A DNA stretch of 64,000 nt from Euphorbia lathyris. Lineage: Eukaryota > Streptophyta > Magnoliopsida > Malpighiales > Euphorbiaceae. Position numbers and translations under genes: made by a program. The notes under the pieces were generated by a model. It worked only from the letters and a program-made list of their open reading frames with translations, was not told where the DNA came from and ran no database searches. The DNA lies in assembly GCF_963576675.1 (NCBI RefSeq), contig NC_088915.1:43491501-43555500 (forward strand), written 5' to 3'. Positions 20,282-32,801 of this stretch are shown here, in pieces; the first letter of the stretch is position 1; each line of letters starts with the position of its first letter.

Positions 20282-22178
20282 TGTTATCGTCGTAATTTAT
20301 AGCATTTTTAGTATTTAATTACTAGTTATTTTGTACCATTTTAATAAATTTTAATAATGGTTTTTGTATATTTTCTTTATTTTATGTATCTAAGCCAATT
20401 TGTGTGTTTTTAGGCACTTTCGCAAGGTTTTCGACACAAATAACCAAGTCGGGGCTTAAGGCGGCAACTCGGGAGTAAAAGGGGCCAGAAAAAAGGAGTT
20501 TTAGTGACACCCAGCGTGCACTTCGTCGCAGATAGGGGCTGTAAAATAAAGTCCAATTGTTCACACTAGGATAGATTTGACACATTTTCGTATTTTCAAC
20601 TTCTCTCCCTCATACGGACTCGGATTGAGGCGATTCAAAATGCGTTGGAAAGATAAGAGAAAGATGAACAAATGTCTAATAATAATCATCTCCAAATTCG
20701 AAGTGAATCAGGCCCAGAAAATTATCCAAAGTTGATGAATATGTTGAAGCCTAAGATTCCTTTCACATCTCAACTCCTAAATTATTAAAATCTTCCCCCA
20801 TGCCCTCTTAAATGCTAAATTCAGATGATAAGGAGTGGGAGGCCATAAGGATGACTTGGTCTTTGGAATTATGTGTGCCATTTTACTATAAAATGATGCA
20901 TTGGGTGCCATTTGAAGACACGCCAAGCTTAGGCTTAATTCCTCCCTCTATAATGTTATTTTGTTGATTCTTCTCCTTAAGAATCAGTTATTTGTGTTGT
21001 TGTTATTGTTGTTAGAGTGTTGTTTGTGCAAAAGTTCATCTAATAAAAGTAAGTTTCAAGTTACCGAAGAAGTTCGTTCGATAATCGTCATTACGGTTTC
21101 TTCTAAACTTTGATCTCTTTTATTAATATGAACTCTATTATCTATCTTTCTAAAGTGTGTTTTAATCTAATGATGGGCTAAACCCCTCTTAACTAAGGCT
21201 AAAAGTGGATCTTAATCTTAATTATGTGGTAATTACGTTTAACCTATTTAAGTTATCTTTATCCTTTTTTTAGAACTAACTTATGATTTTTAATGCTTGT
21301 AGGAGACGGGCCAACTCTCTACTTGGATATAATTAATTGTTTATATTTACCGTGATTAAATTAATTAATCGAAATTCATAAGTTGGACCTAATGACCATT
21401 TAGTGTGGCTTATTGGTTTTCCAAGGTTTTTCATGAATCTTATTACAAATCTTTAATTTATTACTTGAGCCTGACCAAGGGAAAGTAATAAATCGAAGGT
21501 TTGGAAATAAGAAAACTTAATGCTTCTTTGGACTAATTACTTGAGCTGGACCAAGAGAAAGTAATTAATCGAAAGTTTAGAACTAATTACTCGAGCGGTT
21601 TTTCTTGAATCTTAAGTAATCACTTTAGCCGGACCAAGGTAAAGTAGGTTAAAAAGGTTTAGATTTAATCTTGTTACAAATCTTAGATTTATTACTTGAG
21701 CCGGACCAAGGGAAAGTAATAAATCGAAGGTTTGGAACTAAGAAAACTTAATGCTTCTCTTGATTAATTACTTGAGCCGGACCAAGGGAAAGTAATTAGT
21801 CGAGAGTTTAGAACCGATCTCGAGAACTATTAGTTAATAAGAAAAATCGCCATCTTAAAAAGGATAAAACAACTTAAAAGGGGTTACGTGTTATTACCTA
21901 GCAAAGAGGTTAAGTGAAGCTAGAAGCCTTAGTTTCTTTTATTATAAGTAATCTCTCACTTAATTTGTGTAGTTTTTATTTCATTTCTCGCTTAAGTCTT
22001 AGCTTGGTTGTCCAACAAACTCTACATTTCGGTTGTTTAAATAATAGATAGTAAGCAAAGAGATTAGTACTTATAATCACCATCCTCGTGGGAACGATAC
22101 TCTACTTTCACTTTATTACTTGATACACGACTAAGGTACACTTGCCTTCACATGCACGTATACGTAAAACGCGCATCA
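20282..22178 (+). repeat. 3' LTR of element X (1897 bp)
   Basis: It starts TGTTATCGTCG right after the PPT and ends GCGCATCA. Its sequence is repeated in inverse orientation at 22179-22887 plus 51650-52245, which fixes the start. Within it a motif like TTACTTGAGCCGGACCAAGG recurs four or five times between 21460 and 21800. Confidence 0.85.
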
Positions 22179-22887
22179 TTCGGCTAAAGTGATTACTTAA
22201 GATCCAAGAAAAACCACTCGAATAATTAGTTCTAAACTTTCGATTAATTACTTTCCCTTGGTCTGGCTCAAGTAATTAATCCAAAGAAGCATTAAGTTTT
22301 CTTAGTTCCAAACCTTCGATTTATTACTTTCCCTTGGTCCGACTCAAGTAATAAATCTAAGATTTGTAATAAGATTTGTGAAAAACCTTGGAAAACCAAT
22401 AAGCCACACTAAATGGTCATTAGGTCCAACTTATGAATTTTGATTAATCAATTTAATCACAGTCAATATAAATGATTAATTATATTCAAGTAGGAATTGG
22501 GCCCATCACCTACAAGCATTAAGAATCATAAGTTAGTTCTTAAAAAGGATAAACATAGCTTAAATAGGTTAAACGTAATTACCATATGATTAAGGTTAAG
22601 ATCCGCTTTTAGCCTTAGTTAAGGGGGTTTTAGCCCATAATTAGATCAAAACACACTTTAGAAAGATAGATAATGGCGTTCATAGTAATAAAAGAGATTG
22701 AAGTTTAGAAGAAACCGTACTGACGATTGCCGAACGAACTTCTTTGGTAACTCAAAACTTACTTTTATTGGATGAACTTTTGTACAAACAACAACTTGAG
22801 CACAACAACAAATACAACTGATCTTTGAAGAGAAAAATCAGCAAAATAACATTATAGAGGGAGGAATTTAGCCTAAGCTTAGTGTGT
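22179..22887 (-). repeat. Inverted X-family LTR, left fragment
   Basis: This is the reverse complement of 20282-22178 family sequence, starting at the position that matches 21637 of the forward LTR. It stops where element C begins; the last five bases, TGTGT (22883-22887), are the left TSD of C. The missing LTR end should lie beyond X to the left. Confidence 0.85.
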
Positions 22888-23475
22888 TGTTGAGCGTTTT
22901 CCGCAAGTGCACGGTTTCGCTTGTAGTAATAAAAAGATATCGATCCCACGGGGAACGTTTTTTAACGAAAACTTATTTAAGTGTAGTTTAAATACGACTA
23001 AAGGTTTATAGAAATAGATAATCGTTATTTGAAATTGGTTTTGAAATTGATAGAATAAGAATTAGGTTAGAATATGTAGAATGTTAGAAATCAATTCTGT
23101 TTTGATTATGAATTAGAAAACATAAACGTTTAGTGTTTAAAATAAGAGAATAATTGTGTTCGTTTGCATTAAGCAAAGAAAACAACTTTAAACTTTGTAT
23201 AAACTATAAAAATGTAATAACGTAAACTCCTTCAATTAAAAGGCTTTGAACCGCAGGCAATCTTCCTACAGCCGGGATAGATTGCTACCTTAACCAAATT
23301 AATTCTCGAAGAATGAATTTGCCTAAGTGTTCAATAAAGTTTCCTTGTAATGATTTTGAATTTAACTACGTTTTAATGAAAACACCAGAACTCACTTCCG
23401 ATCATTCTCAGAAGTGCTACATAAAAATTTATTGAATTGCATGAACTTTATTAGATGAAGTATGAATTTGATACA
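22888..23475 (-). repeat. 3' LTR of C, part 1
   Basis: It begins TGTTGAGCG, the reverse complement of the Athila LTR end next to the PBS. It matches 50179-50765 and stops at the ATACA target site of B (23471-23475). Confidence 0.9.
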
Positions 23476-25011
23476 TGTTAAGCCCAAAATATACCTAAAA
23501 TATCATTAATATTTACATCAGTTTTGCTATGAATTCGTGCTGTTTTATATCTATTTAGAGTACTTTTACATTCGAATATGTTTCTTTCTTGCAAGGTACC
23601 TAAATATTTGGTAAAATCCAAATAGGAACGAAAAGAGGTCAAAAACGAAGGAAAAACCCTAAGTTAGGAGCCAAAAGACGAAGAAATCAGCACACTGATA
23701 TAAGGAAGACAAGAACGAAGTCAGAAATGGGAGAATATTCCAAATTCTCGGTTGAGAATCCAAATTCTCGGTAGAGAATTTGGGGGCCGCGACTGAGAAT
23801 CCCAAATTCTCGGTCGCGACACGCTAAATCGTAGCATCTCTCCTTTGTATTCCGAAGACCAAAAATCACTTCCCCATTCTCGGCCGAGAATTAATTATTC
23901 TTGGTAAGATCAGAAATTCTGCCAAGCACAACATACACATGTTTAAATTCCAAGAAACGCATTCGTTCGGGTGGATTGAAACGTCTCTTCGCAGCGGACA
24001 CGACTCTCCACAACGGACACGACACTTCAATCACAACTCTTCAACATTTATAAATAAAGAGTTGATTGAGAGTTCAAATATAATGAGAGAGTTAGATTTT
24101 AAGATTAGTGCAAGAGTTATGCAGAAACTCTGACTCAGAAATGAGTCAGAGATTAGAAGTTCGATTCTGTAAAAGCAATATGATGTACACACATTGTTTA
24201 TTCAATAATTACAAACACAGTAGCGTTTAGATTTGTTCATATTAGTTTACATTTTGGTAGTAGCTGACCGTATCTCTATTACGAAGTTACAGCGAGAAGA
24301 TTGAGTAGAGGATCTGCCCTGAGTCTGACAAACTCTAACGAAACCCAAGGAAAGGATTGACAACCCGTTCACTTGCAAGCCATCAAATGTTTTCATGCTT
24401 CTTGTTCTCTGTAAACTTGTATCAAATTTATATTTCATCTAATAAAGTTCATTCTATTCGATAGATTTTTATGTAGCACTTTGGTAAAGGATCCGAAGTG
24501 GATGCTGGTGTTTTCATTAAAACGTAGTTAAATTCAAAATCTTTACAAGGAAACTTTGTTGAACACTTAGGAAAATTGATATCATCAGTAGAGTATCAAT
24601 TTGGTTAAGGTAGCGATCTAATCCGACCGTAGGAGGATTGACTGCAGTTCAAAGCCCTAAAATTAGAGGAATCGACGTTTATTTCATTGTTTTAATTTAT
24701 GCAAAGTTTAAAGTTGTTTTCTTTGCTTAATGCAAACGAATACATTTGTTTACTTTTCTAAAGAACTAAACGTTTATGTTTTGTAAATTTATCCCTAAAT
24801 CAGAAGTATTTTCTAACATTTGTTATACTCTAATCTAATTCTTATTCTAGCAATTTCAAAACCAAATCCGAATTAACGATTTTCCATATTATAAACCTTA
24901 AAAGTAAATTTAACCAATTCAAAATAAGTTTTGTTAAAAAACGTTCCCTGTGGGATCGATATCTTTTATTACTACAAGCGTATACCGTGCACTTGCGGAA
25001 ACCGCTCAACA
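23476..25011 (+). repeat. 5' LTR of element B
   Basis: It starts TGTTAAGCCC and ends GCTCAACA. It holds a GCGACTGAGAAT..ATTCTCGGTCGC hairpin at 23789-23817 and a TATA box at 24049-24056. Confidence 0.93.
24034..24064 (+). promoter_or_regulatory. TATA box of B LTR inside an inverted repeat
   Basis: TATAAATA (24049-24056) is flanked by CAACTCTT (24034-24041) and AAGAGTTG (24057-24064), exact complements. The same arrangement occurs in the 3' LTR and, in part, in the LTRs of C (near 51128-51153). Confidence 0.72.
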
Positions 25012-25017
25012 AGTTTT

Positions 25018-25035
25018 TGGCGCCGTTGCCGGGGA
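25018..25035 (+). other. Primer-binding site of element B
   Basis: TGGCGCCGTTGCCGGGGA, the classic Athila site usually assigned to an aspartate tRNA, lies six bases after the LTR end. Confidence 0.92.
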
Positions 25036-26155
25036 ACGCCAAAATTTTTAACAAAAATTTATGTTTTTCGTGTTTTATTTCGAACCTTGGTTTATAATAT
25101 ATTTATTTATTTATTTTCTAGTTTTTATTATTGAGGATGGTCGTTAGGACTAAATCCTCGTTGTTATTTAACGTTTGCAATTAGATGTTTGCAGCTAAAA
25201 AAAATTCAAGTTTTTTCAAAGATAACCTGGAGATTTGATTATCAATGAAATTCACAGAAGGACTCTACAGAAAAGAAATTAAGCATGCAAATACATCAGA
25301 AGGGAAAGCAAAATTTTTGAAGCAACATGTCAGACGTGACATATAATTTTTTCCAGAAAATTTACCTTTTCCCAAACACCTTTACCTCTTTTCTATACAC
25401 TTAATCCTTCACCAAAACATCATATCTTTTTGTTAAGAAATTTATTCAATTCCTACACTAAACCCAAATAATTTCCCTTTTTATCACTACTTAAAACACC
25501 TACATCTATCTCTCTAAGAAATCACCATGGAAAATCTTCTCAGACAGATATATCTGAAGTAGGATGAAATTATCTTATCCGCCAGGAAGGAATTGTATAC
25601 TTTTAATATAGTTTTGAAAGTTTCGTTTCATGTGTGTAGTTCTAGTTCGTGCACAAAACTAGAAGTTCGGGCATTCAACCGAAATCATTAGATCCTTAAA
25701 TTGAGAAAACGCTAAAAAAGAAAGTGTTAAAAAAAATCTCAATTGAATTAAAAACACACATAATTTAAGTTTCTGTTTGTATAGAGATTTTTACAATCTC
25801 TACTTTGACTTTTGTTTGATGTTTTGAAAAATTCTGAACTTACTGAGAATTTTAAATCTCAACTGAGAATTTTAAATCTCAACTGAGAATTTTGATTTTT
25901 CAGCCTTGTAGGAATTTCTGAACTTATTGAGAATTTTGATTCTCAACTGAGATTTTCACTTTCAATGCATTATAAAATTTCTGAACTTACCGAGAATATG
26001 AATTCTCAGTTGAGAATTCAGGATTCCAAAATTTCAAGGGAAAGGAAGAAGAAAAAAAAAATAAAAAATTTCTGAACTTACCGAGAATCGAAATTCTCGG
26101 TAACTTCAGCAAAATCATGAAATTTTCAGAGAGATTTTCTCTCTGAAAATGACTT
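25036..26155 (+). other. Leader region of B where gag-pol is missing
   Basis: No gag or pol sequence can be found between PBS and the first ORF remnant. The stretch 25860-26130 repeats phrases like CTCAACTGAGAATTTT, which also occur near 44940-44985 in C. So the deletion seems to run from near the PBS to beyond integrase. Confidence 0.65.
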
Positions 26156-26189
26156 GTCGCGACCGAGAATCTCCATTCACGGTCGCGAC
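26156..26189 (+). promoter_or_regulatory. GTCGCGAC hairpin upstream of ORF-a remnant in B
   Basis: GTCGCGACCGAGAAT and ATTCACGGTCGCGAC form a 15-base stem with one mismatch. TATAAATA follows at 26341-26348 and the ATG at 26462. The same order and nearly the same spacing occur in C (44745 to 44434). Confidence 0.65.
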
Positions 26190-26461
26190 ACGGACGTATA
26201 TCAGACCTGTATTTCTTCTTTCTTCTTCAGTTCATGCACCATTGCTGAATATTTCGAAAAATTAAGCTTCTTCATGTTCAAATGGTGTGAATTTGCACCT
26301 TTTCGCCACCAAAAAACACAATAATTCATCCTAACATCATTATAAATAATTAGAGAAGATCAGATTTCCATACTTTTCATCTCTTTCAGACAAAATCTGA
26401 TATTCTTCTCAAACCTTTCAAAAAAAAAAGTTCCAGAGACTTTTTTCCTTTTCTCAAAACC

Positions 26462-26605
26462 ATGATTTCCAAGCATAAAGCTTCCAAGAAGATTACTGCT
26501 GCACGCAACAAGCGTCCTGATTTATCAGAATTCTACGGTGCACCGTTTCCCATTTCCACACATGATGAAGAACGAAGATATTATAAAACTATTTGTTGTA
26601 TATAG
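26462..26605 (+). pseudogene. ORF-a remnant in element B
   Basis: The 47-residue frame begins MISKHKASKKITAARN, nearly the same as the start of the ORF-a of C (MTSKHKSSKKIAASRN). It then runs into unrelated AT-rich sequence and a stop. Only the N-terminus is left. Confidence 0.85.
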
Positions 26606-28176
26606 TTTGTATATAGGTTTGTTTTTGTGTTTGTTCTTTATATAAATTTGTATATATGTCTTCTATTTTTTTTAATAAAACGATCAAGTTTGATTCTTGA
26701 TTCTTTTTGCTTAAAATACGTTAACCATACAAGTTATACGAATACATCCGAATCTAAGTTTAAATGAAACAGTATAACTTTTACAATAAATCTGTAATTA
26801 TTTTGAATCTGTATCCATTTCAGAAAGGTTTCTGAACATCTGAATTTTCATATATATTACATACTAATACGGTATAATCATTAATAACTATTGAACAAGT
26901 TCATGAACATTCATTTTATATGATAATTCTAAGTTTTGTTCTATACATATGTTTTTCAATTTTGATAACATATCAACTTTGATTCTTTGGTTATTTTTGA
27001 TTAGTATATGTTAACTATGCAAGTTATTAGAATGAATTTGTATATAATATTAAAATGAATCTGTATAACCTTCAAACATGAATGTGTATATGATGTTAAA
27101 ATGAATCTGTATATCATTTCATTAATCTGTATAAGTTTCAATGCTTCAGATTTAATATGAATAAGTGATTAACAATTTGATTTGTTTAATTTTCATTTGT
27201 TTGTTTTTGTATATAGGTTTGTTTTTAATATTTCTTGTATATATGTTAATATTCATTTATGCAAATATGTGTTATGCAATAAAACTTTGTTTCATTTTCA
27301 TACTTTAATCTTATGTTCTGGTTTATGTCTGTTCAAATTTATAAACTATTAGCAAATGAATCTGTTCATGTATATCTTCAATGCTAATAAGTTATGATCA
27401 TTATTAATTATTGAACATGATAATAAATTTTCATTTTCATGCAATCATTGAGTTTCATTTTAATTATGAACTTATATCGTCTTGATTATTGCATATATCA
27501 GTAAGAACTTATTAAAATAAAACATACAATTTTTCATATGAATTTGTATCAATTAGAATAAGGTTAATTGATTAAGATTAATGTTTCATTATTTGAATGC
27601 TGATTTAATTTGAATAAGGTTCATGTTTTCAGTTTTAAGCATGGATAAATAACTACATGAACTTACATTCATTACCTTTTCGAAGATTCATTTAACTTAT
27701 ATAATTTATTGCCCTTTAATTGATCATTTAACTCTACTTAAGACATTTATTGTTTCATTACTCAACTTTATCAAGGCTAAACCTTTGGTTTTCCTTGCAT
27801 TTAATGTTTTAATTTGTATTTTTAAGTTTCAGGTATACATGTTTTCATTTATAGGACATATTTGCACATGAATTTTATCAAAACAGAGTTTTTTTTATTC
27901 GCGACACGCGACCTGTAGACAGGGGGAGATTCAAATTTTGCACACAAATTACCCTTTTTCCTATTCCTATACTAAACTCCTAAACACCTATATTTAGACC
28001 TATATATACCTATCCCTTACACAAACCCAATATCACGTCCTATTTTTCCCAATTACACAATCCACACTCTTCCCAGTACAATTAATTCCACACCATATCA
28101 CCTTTACTTTTACCAAATTTTTACCTACCCAATATACTTCTTTCCCAACCACAACCTCCATAGCCTAACCCTCCAA
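26606..28176 (+). other. AT-rich filler between ORF remnants of B
   Basis: Very AT-rich, with frequent phrases such as GAATCTGTAT. No coding signal. The right end (27900-28170) matches the upstream region of ORF-b in C, with a decayed GTCGCGAC hairpin near 27900 and a TATATATA at 28001-28008. Confidence 0.6.
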
Positions 28177-28836
28177 ATGCCTAGACATAAGAAGCTTCCT
28201 CTTTCCCATGATAAAACGGAATGAGAGGATTACATTTAGGAATTAGGTTCCAATTTATGAAGTTGGGGATAAAGAGATGCGTATTTAGTTTGGATATCAT
28301 ACAAAATAGTTTATTGTTAAGCCATCAATTTTCAAACTAATCCGGTTTGGACTACTTTTTGATACTTTTTAACCATGCTTCCGTTTCAACCAATAAGCAA
28401 GTTACTATCAGTCCTTTGATTACGGTTCTTGTTTTGGATGCTACGAGTATCATGGCGTAGTTTTCACTCACATACTCCTAATTCTTTATCCGATGTTGGA
28501 TTATGCCGCAATTTTACACATCCATACTGGTTAGCCAATGTTGGATAATTTTGCAAGTTCGATGTTGATACTTCAAGTTTACATGGTAATGGTATTAAAG
28601 AGGATGGTAATGAGAAGACACATTTTGGTGAGGATGACGATATGCATGAAGATGCCGAGGATGATGAAGGTGTGGAGGAAGAGCATGTTGATGCCTACAC
28701 ACAAGCACAAGGACATGTTGGTAACGAGCACAATGATCAAGTTAATTTGCCAAGAATTTTGAACCAAATGAATGCACACAACCGTCAAATGAATTTGCGG
28801 TTGGCTGCTATTGATGAATGCAAATCAACATATTAG
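28177..28836 (+). pseudogene. ORF-b remnant in element B
   Basis: A start (MPRHKKLP) resembling the ORF-b start of C (MPRTKVAG) soon meets a stop at 28222-28224. The C-terminal piece appears at 28642-28836 with the shared phrase RILNQMNAHNRQMNLR. The middle of the domain is missing. So B once had the same two downstream ORFs as C. Confidence 0.8.
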
Positions 28837-30361
28837 TAATTACCGTGGTGGATGCCAATATACATACTTTGAGGAGCGAGCACGCGTCAACATAACGCTG
28901 GTTATTATCATTTTTTTCCGTCGTCAAAACATTATGACCACACCGTCTCCATCGGGTTCACCTCCACATGACTAGGTTTTATCTTATCTTTTCTCAACTC
29001 ATTTCTCTATTTTGTTATTTTTGATTAAGTTTGGTACAATTTTAATTTCTATTTATGTTGGATAAAATCCATTTCATATTTATATATTTTCTTTTTGCTT
29101 TATTTCATACAATTTTTTCGTGTTTTATCAATTTTTGCACCAATGAGGACATGGTCCAATTTAAGTATGGGAGGAGATATTGCATATATCATTTTATTTT
29201 TCGTACGAATAAATGCAAGCGAATAAGAATAATTTTTAAGCAACATTTATAAATGCAACATATATTGCAACACAATGTATTTAACATTATTTTTCATAAC
29301 TTTACATTTTCATATGTTTAAAATATTTTACCTTATGATTATTTTTTAGGTTATCATTATCAATAGAAATGATATTTCTATACGGGTAATATTTTTCAAA
29401 ATTTTCATAAATCTCCAACACGATTTTAAGTAAAAACGTCTCGAGTGAATGTATTTAAGTAAATAAATTCTTTATATTCGATCTCTATTTTATATCATGA
29501 CAATCATGATACAATAAATCTTATTTTAAATTTTCAATTAGGTTTATAGGCATTAAATTGAACTAACATTTTTTAGCTCGGTTTGATTTTGTCTTACATT
29601 AACACCAATTGAAGTTTTTAAGGAAACTTTAGCCATAATACATGTTGAATTTTAAGTCAATATAGGATGAATGTGCTATCTTTCTTTTTCCCAAGTTACA
29701 ATTTTATAATTCATATTAATTAATCAATTAGTTGAATTCTTAACTTTTGGCCACAATTGAGACCAACCTTATCACAATCGAGGTATGAAAGGGAAGAAAA
29801 TTAAGTATCGTTTACTTTTGGCCACGATTGCGACCACCCTTATCACAATCGAGGTATGGAAGGAACGTTTAGAACAAAAAAAAATAAGCGTGTTTTAGTT
29901 TAAAGTAACGATTGCGTCCACCCATGGCATGATCGGTACCTCTTAAGCAAACACTAAGCAAATAATAAAATATGTATAAAGTTACGATTAAGACCACCCT
30001 TATCTCGGGCGTAACTAAGCAAATAAGATTAACCCAAGTACTTATTCATTTAATATATTTCATATATTAGTTTAGGTTTGGGAAAGGAAATTTTGTGCTT
30101 TGAAATGCCTTGAGACGAAAGACTCAATAACATGCGTGCTTATTTCGTCCTGAATACTTCAGTTTTAAAATAAAGATACAAGACGAATGATATATCGCCT
30201 TTATACTAGTTAGTTTGATATTTTGCATATAAATTTGCCATGCGAAGTTAATCTTTTCGGCTTAACTAATTTAAAGGTAATATAAAGATATATGTTTTAT
30301 TTTCATAAAGAGATTAGTTAAAGAATAAATTTAGTGAAATTTTGCTCGGGGCTAGCAAAAG
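28837..30361 (+). other. 3' noncoding region of B with internal PPT-like motif and hairpin repeats
   Basis: At 29144-29177 lies TGAGGACATGG followed by TTAAGTATGGGAGGAGAT, a PPT-like motif 1.2 kb before the LTR. From 29738 to 30010 four imperfect copies of a block with CGATTG..CAATCG arms recur. No gene is seen. Confidence 0.75.
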
Positions 30362-30377
30362 ATTGAGTGTGGAGATT
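30362..30377 (+). other. Polypurine tract of B
   Basis: ATTGAGTGTGGAGATT lies directly before the 3' LTR. Confidence 0.8.
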
Positions 30378-31913
30378 TGTTAAGCCCAAAATATACCTAA
30401 AATATCATTAATATTTACATCAGTTTTGCTACGAATTCGTGCTGTTTTATATCTATTTAGAGTACTTTTACATTCGAATATGTTTCTTTCTTGCAAGGTA
30501 CCTAAATATTTGGTAAAATCCAAATAGGAACGAAAAGAGGTCAAAAACGAAGGAAAAACCCTAAGTTAGGAGCCAAAAGACGAAGAAATCAGCACACCGA
30601 TATAAGGAAGACAAGAACGAAGTCAGAAATGGGAGAATATTCCAAATTCTCGGTTGAGAATCCAAATTCTCGGTAGAGAATTTGGGGCCACGACCGAGAA
30701 TCCCAAATTCTCGGTCGCGACACGCTAAATCGTAGCATCTCTCCTTTGTATTCCGAAGACCAAAAATCACTTCCCCATTCTCGTCCGAGAATTAATTATT
30801 CTTGGTAAGATCAGAAATTCTGCCAAGCACAACATACACATGTTTAAATTCCAAGAAACGCGTTCGTTCGGGTGGATAGAAATGTCTCTTCGCAGCGGAC
30901 ACGACTCTCCACAACGGACACGACACTTCAATCACGACTCTTCAACATCTATAAATAAAGAGTTGATTGAGAGTTAAAATATAATGAGAGAGTTAGATTT
31001 TAAGATTAGTGCAAGAGTTATGCAGAAACTCTGACTCAGAAATGAGTCAGAGATTAGAAGTTCAATTTTGTAAAAGTAATATGATGTACACACATTGTTT
31101 ATTCAATAATTACAAACACAGTAGCGTTTAGATTTGTTCATATTAGTTTACATTTTGGTAGTAGCCGACCATATCTCTATTACGAAGTTACAGCGAGAAG
31201 ATTGAGTAGAGGATCTGCCCTGAGTCTGACAAACTCTAACGAAACCCAAGGAAAGGATTGACAACCCGTTCACTTGCAAGCCGTCAAATGTTTTCATGCT
31301 TCTTGTTCTCTGTAAACTTGTATCAAATTTATATTTCATCTAATAAAGTTCATTCTATTGGATAGATTTTTATGCAACACTTTGGTAAAGGATCCGAAGT
31401 GGATGCTGGTGTTTTCATTAAAACGTAGTTAAATTCAAAATCTTTACAAGGAAACTTTGTTGAACACTTAGGCAAATTGATATCATCAGTAGAGTATCAA
31501 TTTGGTTAAGGTAGCGATCTAACCCGACCGTAGGAGGATTGACTGCAGTTCAAAGCCCTAAAATTAGAGGAATCGACGTTTATTTCATTGTTTTAATTTA
31601 TGCAAAGTTTAAAGTTGTTTTCTTTGCTTAATGCAAACAAATACATTTGTTTACTTTTCTAAAGAACTAAACGTTTCTGTTTTGTAAATTTATCCCTAAA
31701 TCAGAAGTATTTTCTAACATTTGTTATACTCTAATCTAATTCTTATTCTAGCAATTTCAAAACCAAATCCGAATTAACGATTTTCCATATTATAAACCTT
31801 AAAAGTAAATTTAACCAATTCAACATAAGTTTTTGTTAAGAAACATTCCATGTGGGATCGATATCTTTTATTACTACAAGCGTATACCGTGCACTTGCGG
31901 AAATCGCTCAACA
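30378..31913 (+). repeat. 3' LTR of element B
   Basis: Same length (1536 bp) and ends as the 5' LTR, with scattered substitutions. ATACA follows as the right TSD. Confidence 0.93.
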
Positions 31914-31918
31914 ATACA

Positions 31919-32801
31919 AGTTTACAAAGAATAAAAAGCATGGAAGCATTCAAACGACATGAGATTTCTGGGTCGTCAATCCTTTCCTCAAATCTCGTTA
32001 GAGTTTGTCAAGCTCGTGGGTCGAATCCTTTACTTAATCTTCTCGCTGAATCTTCGGATTAGAGACGGGTACTTCTACTACCAAAATATAAACTAATATT
32101 TAACTGATCTTAATCTAAATCTAATTGCTACTGTGTTTGTAATTAATTGGTAAACAATGTGTGTACATCATATTGTTTTTACAAAATTAAACTTCTAACT
32201 CTAAATCGTTTTTGGCTCAGAATTTCTGCATAAATTCTGTACTAAATCTTTTCTTCAATTATATCTTCAACTCTGAAATCAGCCCTTATTTATAGTTGTT
32301 GAAGAGTCGAGTCTAGGGGACGTGTCTGCTGTGAAGAGACGTTCTTATCCAATCGAACGGATGCGTATCTTTGAAAACGAACATGTGTAAGTTGTGCTGA
32401 CATGATTTCTGATCTTACCGAGAATGGAAATTCTCAACCGTGAATAGGGAAGCAGTTTTAAGTGTTCAGAACGCAAAGGGGGAAGAGCTGGGCGACGCGT
32501 GTCGCGGCCGTGAATGGGGAATCTCAGCCGCGACACGGGATGTTTGTCATGTCTCTGACTTCGTTCCTCGTCTTCGTTTCGGTGCGTTTGATTTTCGTCG
32601 TCTTTGACTCTTTTTGTAGGGTTTTTCATTCGTTTTTGACCTCTTTTCGTTCCTATTTGGATTTTACCAAATATTTAGGTACCTTGCATGAAAGAAATAT
32701 ATTCGGACGTAAAAGTACTCTAAATAGATATAATCAGCACGAATTCATAGCATAATTGATGTAAATATTGATGATATTTTAGGTATATTTTGGGCTTAAC
32801 A
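31919..32801 (-). repeat. 3' LTR of C, part 2
   Basis: It resumes the C LTR exactly after the ATACA duplication and ends GGGCTTAACA. Together with 22888-23475 it is 1471 bp, the same as the 5' LTR of C. Confidence 0.9.

Larger units (their letters stand above)
18349..22178 (+). mobile_element. Element X: 3' end of an Athila-like gypsy element
   Basis: A broken ORF, a long noncoding 3' region, a PPT and a complete LTR lie in plus orientation. The 5' part lies beyond element A, which inserted into X. The TTAAGTTTGGGGGTG PPT after TGAGGACA is typical of Athila-like elements. The last LTR base (22178) is followed directly by an inverted LTR of the same family, so X inserted into an older relative; TTCGG (22179-22183) is the expected TSD, partner outside the window. 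Confidence 0.8.
23476..31913 (+). mobile_element. Element B: internally deleted Athila relative of C
   Basis: Two LTRs of 1536 bp each (23476-25011 and 30378-31913) are bounded by perfect ATACA duplications (23471-23475 and 31914-31918). A PBS follows the first and a PPT precedes the second. The 5.4-kb interior has no gag or pol, only short remnants of the two downstream ORFs known from C and AT-rich filler. By eye the LTRs differ at about 25-30 places. It must have moved with proteins from another element. It lies in the 3' LTR of C in the opposite direction. Confidence 0.93.
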
